Positions 53,678 through 62,365 of a stretch of DNA of 64,000 nt are shown one piece after another. This stretch comes from an uncultured Bacteroidota bacterium (GTDB lineage Bacteria > Bacteroidota > Bacteroidia > B-17B0 > Aurantibacillaceae), in the NCBI GenBank assembly GCA_937873155.1, contig CALMVZ010000011.1, positions 434,001 through 498,000 of the forward strand. The letters run 5' to 3'. The translations under genes were made by a program, and so were the position numbers. Positions within the stretch are counted from its first letter, which is position 1. Each line of letters starts with the position of its first letter. The notes beneath the pieces were generated by a model that saw only the letters and a program-made list of their open reading frames with translations, did not search any database and was not told the origin of the DNA.

Positions 53678-54832
53678 ATGCGGTATATTTCGGCTACATA
53701 TGTTTTTGACGGGAAGCAATTCCTCGATGACCGTCCCGTTCTGGTGTTGGATGACAATGATAATTTTGTTGAATTCAGAAGAAGTATCAAGGAAAAAGTT
53801 GAGTATTATGAAGGGATCATTTGCCCCGGCTTTGTAAATGCACATTGCCATTTGGAGTTAAGCCACATGAAAGGGGTAATTCCTCCAAAAGGGAAACTGT
53901 TAAACTTTGCAAAGGAGATCATAACAAAGCGCCGTTCATTCTCAAAAGAACAAATTCAGACGGGAATAGAAGAAGCTGATAAATTGATGTGGGAGAACGG
54001 AATTGTGGCAGTTGGTGATATTTCGAATACACCTGATACTTTTGAGGTAAAGCAGAAAAGTAAAATCTTCTATCATACTTTTCTCGAGTTGATCGGTTTC
54101 GATCCCGAACAAGCGTTAAATGTTTTTGCTCTGGGAAAGGAGTTACAACGCGGGGCGAGCAGGGCAGATCTTAAAAATTCTTTGGTACCGCATGCGCCTT
54201 ATAGTGTTTCTGAACCTCTAATGAAACTGATAAGTAAAGATGTATTAGACACAAAATATCCTGTCAGCATTCATAACCAGGAAAGTGCGGAAGAAAATTT
54301 ATTCTTCAGGAAGAAAGACGGGGACTTTGTTGAGCTGTATGAATTTTTGAGAATACCGATCGATCATTTTAAACCAAGCGGCTATTCATCTTTACAAACT
54401 TATTTAGCTCATATGGGCGTTTGTAAGAATTTAGTGTTGGTTCATAATACGTTTTCTTCGAAAGAAGATATAGAGTTCGCAAAAAAATTGCATGATGAAG
54501 TATATTGGTGTTTATGCCCGAATGCTAATTTGTACATTGAAGATAAATTGCCTGATCTGAATAATTTCCTTTCTGAAACCGTCAGGGTGGTGATCGGGAC
54601 AGATAGCTTAGCTAGCAACCATTCTTTGTCGGTTGTAGATGAAATAAACGTTTTACTTGGTGATTTTAACCGGGTAAAAATTGCCGATGTTCTAAAATGG
54701 GCCACTTATAATGGAGCAGAAGCATTAGGAATTGAAACTAGTTTTGGAGGATTTATTAAAGAAAGGAATGCCGGGATAAACCACCTCAGTTATTCGGCAA
54801 ACCACCTCAAATTAGAGAGGAAGATCGCCTGA
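53678..54832 (+). CDS. Amidohydrolase-family deaminase/hydrolase
   Basis: A 384-residue protein from ATG 53678; the open frame upstream overlaps rlmN. The metal site begins with NAHCHLELSHMKG (HxH), and LVPHAPYSVS, SIHNQESAEE and GTDSLASNHS supply later ligands. This is the pattern of MtaD/SsnA/guanine-deaminase-type enzymes. It may deaminate a purine or a thio-adenosine derivative; the substrate is not clear. Confidence 0.87.
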   Translation: MRYISATYVFDGKQFLDDRPVLVLDDNDNFVEFRRSIKEKVEYYEGIICPGFVNAHCHLELSHMKGVIPPKGKLLNFAKEIITKRRSFSKEQIQTGIEEADKLMWENGIVAVGDISNTPDTFEVKQKSKIFYHTFLELIGFDPEQALNVFALGKELQRGASRADLKNSLVPHAPYSVSEPLMKLISKDVLDTKYPVSIHNQESAEENLFFRKKDGDFVELYEFLRIPIDHFKPSGYSSLQTYLAHMGVCKNLVLVHNTFSSKEDIEFAKKLHDEVYWCLCPNANLYIEDKLPDLNNFLSETVRVVIGTDSLASNHSLSVVDEINVLLGDFNRVKIADVLKWATYNGAEALGIETSFGGFIKERNAGINHLSYSANHLKLERKIA

Positions 54833-54968
54833 TCATACCTTGTTTATGGTAGTTAAATCCACTAAAAAAACATAACTTTACCCAATGAAATAGTCATTAT
54901 GGAGTTAACAGATGATCCAAAATGAATGTGGCTATTCCATGTGTCAAAAAAGAACAATTTAAATTCAC

Positions 54969-55190
54969 ATGAAAACCCTTGATAAATTAAGTATCGGAGA
55001 GAGCGGAGTTGTTAAATCTTTAACTAAGAAAGATCTTGCACTAAAACTTATTGAAATGGGTTGTTTCCCCGGTGAAAAGATCACGCTTACTAAAATAGCA
55101 CCGCTCGGTGATCCGATAGCTATTTCAATTTCAGGATACGAATTAAGTCTCCGAAAGGATGAAGCCTCAACAGTTGTGTTAGAGGATTAA
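54969..55190 (+). CDS. feoA: FeoA-domain protein
   Basis: A 73-residue SH3-like protein: TLDKLSIGESGVVKSL, LALKLIEMGCFPGEKITL, and AISISGYELSLRKDEA are the FeoA core. It helps FeoB in ferrous iron uptake. It lies 1 bp before feoB. The 136 bp upstream contain a probable promoter but I could not single out a Fur box. Confidence 0.93.
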   Translation: MKTLDKLSIGESGVVKSLTKKDLALKLIEMGCFPGEKITLTKIAPLGDPIAISISGYELSLRKDEASTVVLED

Positions 55191-55191
55191 A

Positions 55192-57207
55192 ATGGAAACT
55201 AGTTCCCAAAAAATAATTACGAAACCAATTTCTGTTGCACTGTTAGGAAATCCTAATTCGGGCAAAACAACTTTATTCAATGCGCTTACCGGATTAAATC
55301 AAAAAACAGGAAATTATCCCGGGGTAACTGTAGACAAACATGTTGGCGTTACAAAAACAGCTGACGGAGCAAAATTGAATATCACTGATCTTCCCGGGAC
55401 TTACAGTTTATATCCGAAATCGTTGGATGAAGAAGTGGCATGCAAAGTTTTATTGGGAGATGATATTGATGTGGCCGTTGTGGTAACTGATTCTTCCAAT
55501 TTAAAGCGCCACTTACTTTTAGCAACGCAGGTGATCGATCTTAAAATTCCGGTGATCGTTGTGTTGAACATGATCGATGAAGCAGACGCTTTAGGATTAA
55601 AAATAAACACTGAAGAACTTAGCCGTTTATTAGGAGTAAAAACTGTAACGGTCAATTCAAGGACACACCAGGGCCTGGATGAATTAAAGAAAAAGATCAC
55701 AGAAGCAACGTCTTCTGAAAATTCATTTTATGATGTAACTAAAACCGGTGAACTGAATAATAAAGAATTTAAAAAGATCATCGCTAAACAATTTGAAAAT
55801 GATGCGTTGTACAATTCAAAACTAAATGCTTTCGAAGAGCAGGATAGTATTTACCGCTTCAATGTTATCAATTATATTTTTGCTAAAACGGTAACGCTTC
55901 CTCAACATGCCACAAGAAGTTTTTCTGATAAAGCGGATAAATTGATCACGCATCCAATAGTTGGCTACGGGATTTTACTTTTAGTGTTGTTCGTTGTATT
56001 TCAATTTATTTTTTTTATCGCTGAATACCCAATGTTGTGGATAGAAAATTCGTTCTCGTTCCTGATGGAAAAAACAGCTTCTGTAATGCCGGCAGGACAA
56101 TTAACCGATCTTTTAGTGAATGGCGTTTTAGCGGGAATAAGCGGGATAGTTGTTTTTATACCACAGATCGCGTTGTTGTTTTTCTTCATTGGTTTATTGG
56201 AAGATTCAGGCTATATGGCACGGGTAAGTTTTATCATGGATAAAATTTTCAGGCGTTTCGGGTTAAACGGAAAATCCGTGATTCCGATTGTAAGTGGTGT
56301 TGCCTGTGCAGTTCCTTCTATTTTAGGAACACGTACGATCAGCAATTACAAAGAAAGATTGATCACGATCTTAACGATCCCATTAATGAGTTGCTCAGCA
56401 CGATTACCTGTTTACACTTTATTGATCTCACTAATGGTTCCCGATGACGCCGTGTTGGGAATATTTAATTTAAAAGGACTTGTTTTACTAGGAATGTACC
56501 TGTTAGGATTTGCAGCAACACTTATAACCGCTTTTATATTAAAGCTAGTTGTAAAAACAAAGGAGAAAAGTTATTTCATTATGGAATTACCGGTTTACCG
56601 GATGCCCCAATGGCAAAGCATCGGCGTGATTGTGGTCGGAAAAGTAAAAGTGTTTTTATGGGAAGCCGGAAAAATAATTTTGGCTGTTTCTATCGTATTG
56701 TGGTTCTTAAGTTCACACGGTCCCGGAGATACATTTGAAAAGATAGAATTAAAATACGCAAGCAGTAGTTCTGATCCGCAAATTGAAAAACAAATGCAGG
56801 CGGACAAACTGGAAGCTTCTTATGCAGGATGGTTAGGAAAAAAAATCGAGCCGGCAATTGCACCTTTAGGTTTCGATTGGAAGATCGGCATTGCATTAAT
56901 AACCTCATTCGCAGCACGAGAAGTTTTTGTTGGCACGATGGCCACAATTTACAGTGCGAATGATTCTGAGAACGTCACTTCCGTCAGGGAGAAACTGATA
57001 CTTGAGAAAGCTAAAGATGGAAAGCCAAAATATAATGTTGCAGTATGTATGTCTTTATTAGTGTTCTATGCATTCGCGATGCAATGTATGAGCACCATGG
57101 CAGTTGTATTAAGGGAAACCAAAAGCTGGAAATGGATGTTTGCCCAATTATTCTATATGACAGGGCTGGCCTATGTGTCTTCTTACATTGTCTACAATTT
57201 ATTCTAG
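55192..57207 (+). CDS. feoB: Ferrous iron transporter FeoB
   Basis: A 671-residue GTP-gated transporter. The N-terminal G domain has ALLGNPNSGKTTLFNALTG (G1), DLPGTYSL (G3) and NMIDEAD (G4). The membrane part has the Gate motifs, with GVACAVPSILGTRTI and SCSARLPVYTLLISLMVP, the Cys of the pore region included. It is slightly shorter than E. coli FeoB and carries no FeoC domain. Iron import fits the Fe-S and siroheme enzymes encoded in this window. The 3' end overlaps the convergent YdcF gene by 4 bp. Confidence 0.96.
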   Translation: METSSQKIITKPISVALLGNPNSGKTTLFNALTGLNQKTGNYPGVTVDKHVGVTKTADGAKLNITDLPGTYSLYPKSLDEEVACKVLLGDDIDVAVVVTDSSNLKRHLLLATQVIDLKIPVIVVLNMIDEADALGLKINTEELSRLLGVKTVTVNSRTHQGLDELKKKITEATSSENSFYDVTKTGELNNKEFKKIIAKQFENDALYNSKLNAFEEQDSIYRFNVINYIFAKTVTLPQHATRSFSDKADKLITHPIVGYGILLLVLFVVFQFIFFIAEYPMLWIENSFSFLMEKTASVMPAGQLTDLLVNGVLAGISGIVVFIPQIALLFFFIGLLEDSGYMARVSFIMDKIFRRFGLNGKSVIPIVSGVACAVPSILGTRTISNYKERLITILTIPLMSCSARLPVYTLLISLMVPDDAVLGIFNLKGLVLLGMYLLGFAATLITAFILKLVVKTKEKSYFIMELPVYRMPQWQSIGVIVVGKVKVFLWEAGKIILAVSIVLWFLSSHGPGDTFEKIELKYASSSSDPQIEKQMQADKLEASYAGWLGKKIEPAIAPLGFDWKIGIALITSFAAREVFVGTMATIYSANDSENVTSVREKLILEKAKDGKPKYNVAVCMSLLVFYAFAMQCMSTMAVVLRETKSWKWMFAQLFYMTGLAYVSSYIVYNLF

Positions 57208-57860
57208 TAGACCGTATCCTTAAAATTAATATTCTTGCCCCAGGTTCCCCGGAGTCGTTTCCATTTGCCTTCTCTTTCAGGAAGAGGGATAAACCCGGAA
57301 TCTAATTTTAAATGTTTGTATTCAATTATTGGAGATTCGTGAGAATAAATGCGTGTAGTGTCGGTTAATGCCGGAAGCATTTCCACACCCTTTGTCCTTT
57401 TTTTTACGAACCTGTATAACAATTTTGTTTGGAAAGGATCACTGGCGACAGCAATGGTTTTGAATCGTAGTTTTTTGGCAAGAAGATAACCGTACCAAAC
57501 ATTTTCAGTACTGTGTAAAGCTTTTCCTTCAACAAAAACATGGTCTGGAGGAACACCCATTGCTACAGCATATTGTTTCATGATCTCGGCTTCAACATAA
57601 GGCGTATAAACAGCCGCACCGCTCATAATGATATTCTTAACATAACCCTTTTTATATAAATGCACTGCCCATATCATTCTCATCATGGTTGGTCCGCCCC
57701 AGGGCTCTACATTAAAAGGGAACCCCGGAACTATGATCGCATCATACTGAGCGTGTTTTTTTAAAGCTCTCCTGTTGAGTTTCTTAGCACTTGGGGTGAA
57801 CAAAGCGCAATTTGACAAAAACAAAGTTACAACAAGAAAAAATATGAATTTTTTGTGCAT
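57204..57860 (-). CDS. YdcF/DUF218-family lipoprotein
   Basis: A 218-residue protein with a lipoprotein signal (FIFFLVVTLFLSNC, Cys18). The DUF218 fold is marked by YDAIIVPGFPFN, VKNIIMSGAAVYTPYVEAEI and ENVWYGYLLAKKL. YdcF-like proteins bind nucleotides or envelope intermediates; the exact role is unknown. It is a lone gene between feoB and the TPR gene. Confidence 0.87.
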   Translation of the reverse strand: MHKKFIFFLVVTLFLSNCALFTPSAKKLNRRALKKHAQYDAIIVPGFPFNVEPWGGPTMMRMIWAVHLYKKGYVKNIIMSGAAVYTPYVEAEIMKQYAVAMGVPPDHVFVEGKALHSTENVWYGYLLAKKLRFKTIAVASDPFQTKLLYRFVKKRTKGVEMLPALTDTTRIYSHESPIIEYKHLKLDSGFIPLPEREGKWKRLRGTWGKNINFKDTVY

Positions 57861-57937
57861 AAACGATTTAGGATAAAGATAGGGAGTTTATAATAAAATA
57901 TTGTATTTTAGTCACAATAATACAACCTACATAACGC

Positions 57938-58990
57938 ATGAAAAAACTATTTATAGTACTTCTGTGTGCATTTAGCTATAACCTGTTCCCGCAGGATACA
58001 GTTAAAGTAGCATCACAACTCACGCCCGACCAGCAGGCCGAAGCCGATTACAATTTCGGGCTCGAAAAATTAAAGGCCAACGATTACACCTCGGCGATCG
58101 ATTTTTTCACTAAAAGTATTACTAACAAACCAACATTCGACAAAGCTTTATATAACCGGGCGGTTGCTTTAACGCAAGCTAAACGTTATGTAGAAGCTGC
58201 ATCGGACATAAACGCTGTAATAAAATTAACACCGAACAATGCAGATGCATATTTTACCAAAAGCCTTATCTACTTCAATGAAGGAAAGAAAGATTCGCAG
58301 CTGGTGGCGCTGGATAAATGTATAGGTATAAATGCAAATCATGGCGAGGCCAGTTATTATAAAGGATTATTACTTTATGAGAACGGAGATTATAAATCAG
58401 CGATCGATAGCTATGGAAGAGCAATATTAGCAAAAGCGGATTACGCTTATGCATATAACGACCGCGCCAGTGCAAAACGCGCACTCAATGATCTTGCAGG
58501 TGCAATTGCTGATTATGAAAAAGCGATTAGCCTTGATCCAAACCAGGCTTTTATTTATAACAATTTAGGTTCAGTATACCACGAAAATAAAAATTTACCT
58601 AAAGCAATTGAAGCTTACGACAAAGCATTACAAGTGAATCCAAAATATCTGATCGCGCAAAATAACCGCGGTGCAACAAGACTAGAAAGTGGTAATACAA
58701 AAAGCGCGCAAGCAGATTTTGAAGATGTCCTTAAAAAAGACCCGGGCAATTCTTCAGCATATAACGGACTTTCTTCGGTGTTTATTAAAACCAAAGAATA
58801 TGCAAAAGCGAGAGATATGGCGAATAAGGCGATCCAGTTAAATGCTAAGAACGGCCCTGCGTATTACAACAGAGGAATAGCAAGGCAAATGTTGCGTGAA
58901 GAAGAAGGTTGCTGCCAGGATTGGAAAAAAGCACTTGAATTAGGAGTGACCGCAGCGAAATCATTTATTAACACAGACTGTAGCGAATAG
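57938..58990 (+). CDS. Secreted tetratricopeptide-repeat protein
   Basis: A 350-residue protein with a signal peptide (KKLFIVLLCAFSYNLFPQ). Residues about 30-335 are built of nine or so TPR units, as in AYAYNDRASAKRALNDLAGA and FIYNNLGSVYHENKNLPKAI. It is a protein-protein scaffold in the periplasm. It precedes a PorE-like OmpA protein by 4 bp, so they are co-transcribed and may act together in the envelope or T9SS. Confidence 0.88.
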   Translation: MKKLFIVLLCAFSYNLFPQDTVKVASQLTPDQQAEADYNFGLEKLKANDYTSAIDFFTKSITNKPTFDKALYNRAVALTQAKRYVEAASDINAVIKLTPNNADAYFTKSLIYFNEGKKDSQLVALDKCIGINANHGEASYYKGLLLYENGDYKSAIDSYGRAILAKADYAYAYNDRASAKRALNDLAGAIADYEKAISLDPNQAFIYNNLGSVYHENKNLPKAIEAYDKALQVNPKYLIAQNNRGATRLESGNTKSAQADFEDVLKKDPGNSSAYNGLSSVFIKTKEYAKARDMANKAIQLNAKNGPAYYNRGIARQMLREEEGCCQDWKKALELGVTAAKSFINTDCSE

Positions 58991-58994
58991 ATAT

Positions 58995-61052
58995 ATGAAA
59001 AAATTAGTTTACATACTAGCGGTCCTTTCTTTACCGGCATTCAATTTCGCTCAAGGGAATGTTGAATTTGAAAAAAAGAATTTTCCTGATAAGAAGGATG
59101 AATTAAAAGAAGTGATCAAGGAGATCCGCGAAGGCGATGCGATCTGGGATCTTCAGCAATCTAATATTTATCCTGTAGCTATTCCGCATTATTTGAAAGC
59201 ACAGCATTTCAATCCTAACAACGCTTTGATCAATTATCGTTTAGGTGTTGCGTATTTGCAAACTCATGAAAAAGGAAAAGCTTTTGATTACATTACCAAG
59301 GCTTATAATTTAAATCCGGCTGTTGACGAGAGGATCAGGTATTATACCGGATGGGTATACCATTTAAGATCAGAATGGGAGAAGGCTATAACAGAATACC
59401 AGGGTTATATTGTAAGCCTTGGCAGTAAACACAAAGATGAACTTGCAAAGGCGCAAAAACGTATCGAAGAATGTAAGACAGGTATGGAACTGGCAAAAAA
59501 TCCTATCCGTGTATTTATTGATAACGTTGGACCGGAGATCAACTCTTCATACAGTGATTATTCTCCTGTTATTACTGCTGATCAAAGTATAATGATGTTC
59601 ACGTCACGTCGCCCCGGCGGAGTTAGTGCGGGACTAAGCGAAGAAGATAATTTACCATATGAAGATATTTGGATGTCAACCAAAAATGGTAAGAAATGGA
59701 CGAATGCGAGAAATATCGGAACACCTGTAAACCTGGAATTACACAACGCTGCGATCTGTTTATCTCCTGATGGACAAAAATTAATTACATATGATGGCGC
59801 TAAGCAAGGTGGAGATCTTTTCATCTCTGAATTAATGGGTGCGATGTGGACTAAACCCGAAGCTTTAGGAAAAAAGATCAACACGGATGGACATGAAGCA
59901 TCTGCTTCTTTCTCTTATGATGCAAAAATACTTTACTTTGTTAGTAGCGATAGGAAAGACGGATTAGGCGGGCATGATATCTATTATTCACCAATTAACG
60001 AAAAAGGAAAATTTGAACACGCAGTAAATATTGGTCCGCCGATCAATACGCCTTACGATGAAGATGGTGTATTCATGATGCCTGATGGAAAGACCATGTA
60101 TTACTCTTCGAAAGGAGCGGGTTCAATAGGAGGCTATGATATTTTTAAAACGACTTTTGAGAATGGAAAATGGACGCAGCCAATAAACGTCGGCATTCCT
60201 ATCAATACACCTGATGATGATGTGTTCTTTGTTTTAGCAGCTAACGGCCGTCATGCATTTTATGCGAGTGCAAGTATGAAAGGTTATGGCGGACAAGATA
60301 TTTACCGCTTAACCATTTTAGGCCCGGAAAAAGAACCGTTGACAAATACAGAAGATCAATTATTAGCAATGGCGGCAAATCCTATTTCGAATTTAAAAAC
60401 TGAGGCGGCTGTGGAAAGCAAAGGCCCGAAAATGGCTTTATTAAAAGGTGTGATCACCGATGCAAAAACAAACGCGGTATTAGAAGCATCTATCGATCTG
60501 ATCGATAATGATAAGAACTTATTATTGGCAACATTTAAATCTAACAGTACAACAGGTCGTTACCTCGTTACATTACCTGCAGGAAAAAACTATGGTATCG
60601 CTGTAAGAAAAGACGGCTACTTATTCCACTCTGAGAATTTCATTATCGATATCAATGCAGACTATATCGAGTACAATAAAGATGTAGCTTTAAAGAAAGT
60701 AGAAGTAGGAAGTGTGATCGTGTTACGTAACATCTTCTTCGATTTTGATAAAGCAACGATCCGTCCCGAATCGGCTAACGAATTAGACCGTTTAATCAAA
60801 TTGTTAACGGAGAATCCTACAATTAAAATTGAGTTAGGTTCGCATACAGACAGCAAAGGCTCTGATGATTATAATATGAAATTGTCTGATAACCGTTCTA
60901 AGTCTGTAGTGGATTACCTGATCCAAAAAGGAATTCCGTCTGACCGTTTAACAGCAAAAGGTTATGGAGAAACAAAACCGATAGATACGAATGATACAGA
61001 CGAAGGTCGTCAGAATAACCGCCGTACAGAATTCAAGATCACAAGTAAATAG
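58995..61052 (+). CDS. PorE-like OmpA-family protein (TPR, beta-propeller, CRD, OmpA)
   Basis: A 685-residue protein with a signal peptide (KKLVYILAVLSLPAFNFAQ). Domains in order: TPR helices (about 20-160), a PD40/WD40-like propeller (about 190-445, repeated units such as MFTSRRPGG and YFVSSDRKDGLGGHDIYYS), a carboxypeptidase-regulatory-like domain (about 475-565) and the OmpA C-terminal peptidoglycan-binding domain (575-685, FFDFDKATIRPESANELDRL and LSDNRSKSVVDYL). This order is that of PorE of the type IX secretion system, which anchors the machine to the cell wall. Many paralogues exist, so true PorE identity is not certain. A terminator follows. Confidence 0.85.
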   Translation: MKKLVYILAVLSLPAFNFAQGNVEFEKKNFPDKKDELKEVIKEIREGDAIWDLQQSNIYPVAIPHYLKAQHFNPNNALINYRLGVAYLQTHEKGKAFDYITKAYNLNPAVDERIRYYTGWVYHLRSEWEKAITEYQGYIVSLGSKHKDELAKAQKRIEECKTGMELAKNPIRVFIDNVGPEINSSYSDYSPVITADQSIMMFTSRRPGGVSAGLSEEDNLPYEDIWMSTKNGKKWTNARNIGTPVNLELHNAAICLSPDGQKLITYDGAKQGGDLFISELMGAMWTKPEALGKKINTDGHEASASFSYDAKILYFVSSDRKDGLGGHDIYYSPINEKGKFEHAVNIGPPINTPYDEDGVFMMPDGKTMYYSSKGAGSIGGYDIFKTTFENGKWTQPINVGIPINTPDDDVFFVLAANGRHAFYASASMKGYGGQDIYRLTILGPEKEPLTNTEDQLLAMAANPISNLKTEAAVESKGPKMALLKGVITDAKTNAVLEASIDLIDNDKNLLLATFKSNSTTGRYLVTLPAGKNYGIAVRKDGYLFHSENFIIDINADYIEYNKDVALKKVEVGSVIVLRNIFFDFDKATIRPESANELDRLIKLLTENPTIKIELGSHTDSKGSDDYNMKLSDNRSKSVVDYLIQKGIPSDRLTAKGYGETKPIDTNDTDEGRQNNRRTEFKITSK

Positions 61053-61053
61053 A

Positions 61054-61761
61054 CTAAAAAACATTCACAACTAGGCTCAGGCTGGTGTAAAACCAGGTTG
61101 AGCCTTTTTCTTTTATGTGAGCGGGTTGGTATTCCACGCTTGCTATCAATTCAGGTGCTACATCAAGGTTCGGAAATAAATTATCAACCCCTATCCCTAA
61201 GAGCGCGCCAATTTTATATTTCCGTTCGCTGTTGTGTTTCAAAAATGTTTTATCCGATTGCTGATAAGAAAATTTCGGACCGACAATTAAATAACTTTGT
61301 CGTGATGTTAAATAGTAACTCATATTAGGCGCCATTCTGATAACAGGTTCTGTATCCCTGCAGCCGATCCGGATAATAAGCTGAGGTTTAAATTCAAGTC
61401 CAAAGAAAGTTGAGTAAACAGTTCGGTCTGTTTTCGGGAAAATAATTTTGTGAGTAGTGATCCCGAATGTTGCATTTACTTCAGGGCGGTAGGCATGACA
61501 AGGACTAAGATTGATCCATAAAAATAAACCTTGTTTCCAGCCATAATTATAAGACGCTACGAGCGGAGCTTCTGTGAATTTATTTTTAGAAATGGGGTCT
61601 TTACTAAAATTATTTTCTCTAATCATATTATTTAACGTGATCCCCGAAAAAGTAGAAGTGCTGTAGCCGTAATCAATTTTCCGGGCAGAGTAATCCATCG
61701 GCGTTTGTGCGCTGCCGAATTGAAATAGCAGTACAGGAAAGGTTTTCGCGAGGAGTTTCAT
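61054..61761 (-). CDS. Putative outer-membrane beta-barrel protein
   Basis: A 235-residue protein with a signal-like start (LLAKTFPVLLFQFGSAQ). The remainder alternates aromatic and polar residues (KQGLFLWINLSPCHAYRPEV) and ends in VVNVF, compatible with a small barrel terminated by an aromatic residue. No named domain is recognised. Its 3' end contains the terminator of the convergent PorE-like gene. Confidence 0.6.
   Translation of the reverse strand: MKLLAKTFPVLLFQFGSAQTPMDYSARKIDYGYSTSTFSGITLNNMIRENNFSKDPISKNKFTEAPLVASYNYGWKQGLFLWINLSPCHAYRPEVNATFGITTHKIIFPKTDRTVYSTFFGLEFKPQLIIRIGCRDTEPVIRMAPNMSYYLTSRQSYLIVGPKFSYQQSDKTFLKHNSERKYKIGALLGIGVDNLFPNLDVAPELIASVEYQPAHIKEKGSTWFYTSLSLVVNVF
61073..61109 (+). 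terminator. Strong terminator of the PorE-like operon, inside the convergent gene
   Basis: AGGCTCAGGCTGGT (61073-61086) and ACCAGGTTGAGCCT (61092-61105) pair over 14 positions, including two G-U pairs, with a five-base loop and a T run at 61105-61109. It lies 20 bp after the OmpA-gene stop but within the 3' coding end of the minus-strand gene. Confidence 0.8.
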
Positions 61762-61815
61762 TAAAAGGGTAACGTCTTATTTTAAGTTCGGTTACAAAAA
61801 TTAAGTAAAAACCCT

Positions 61816-61924
61816 TTCCTTCAGGGCTAAAGCCCATACGTTATCACCGTTGGTCTTAACCCCGGACTTAAGTCCGGGGTTATTAATGATAATGAATCTT
61901 AATGGGCTTTAACCCTGATAGGAA
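61816..61924. repeat. MITE-like nested palindromic element
   Basis: The outer arms, 61816-61836 and 61903-61924, are inverted copies with two differences (TTCCT-TCAGGGCTAAAGCCC against the inverse of GGGCTTTAACCCTGATAGGA). The inner part holds a perfect 26-bp palindrome at 61857-61882 with core CCCCGGACTTAAGTCCGGGG. It contains no ORF. The layout matches non-autonomous palindromic elements scattered through Bacteroidota genomes. It sits in the intergenic gap between a minus-strand barrel gene and mscL. Confidence 0.75.
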
Positions 61925-61967
61925 GTAGCTGAATGTGTATAGCTCTAAGAGGCGGTTTTACGAAGAA

Positions 61968-62351
61968 TTATTTTTTCAGCGCATCGCGGATCTCCATCAG
62001 AAGTTTTTCCTCTGTAGTTGGTTCAGGTATAGTTGCAGGCGCTTCAGCTTCTTTCTTCTTCATCCGGTTAATGCCTTTTATCACCAGAAACAGAACGAAA
62101 GCTATTAGCGTGAAAGATATTATTTGCGCAATGAAATTGCCGTATTTAATGGCGGTTCCCGGCACGGTAAGCTCAGCCAGATTGGTAAGATGCGCCGCCT
62201 TAAGGGCCGGTGTTAAAATAGCCGGTGTAAGAATATCATCGACCAAGGATTTCACTATGCCGTTGAAAGCAGCTCCGATAACAACACCGACAGCAAGATC
62301 AACAACACTGCCGCGTAATGCGAACTCTTTAAATTCTTTTGAAAATCCCAT
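61968..62351 (-). CDS. mscL: Large-conductance mechanosensitive channel
   Basis: A 127-residue protein. GFSKEFKEFALRGSVVDLAV and GVVIGAAFNGIVKSLVDDIL are the MscL N terminus and first pore helix. The second helix is IAQIISFTLIAFVLFLVIKG, followed by a cytoplasmic coil (TTEEKLLMEIRDALKK). It opens under membrane tension to vent solutes. It lies 14 bp after the OmpA lipoprotein gene and is co-transcribed with it. Confidence 0.97.
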   Translation of the reverse strand: MGFSKEFKEFALRGSVVDLAVGVVIGAAFNGIVKSLVDDILTPAILTPALKAAHLTNLAELTVPGTAIKYGNFIAQIISFTLIAFVLFLVIKGINRMKKKEAEAPATIPEPTTEEKLLMEIRDALKK

Positions 62352-62365
62352 TTCTATTTTAAGTA

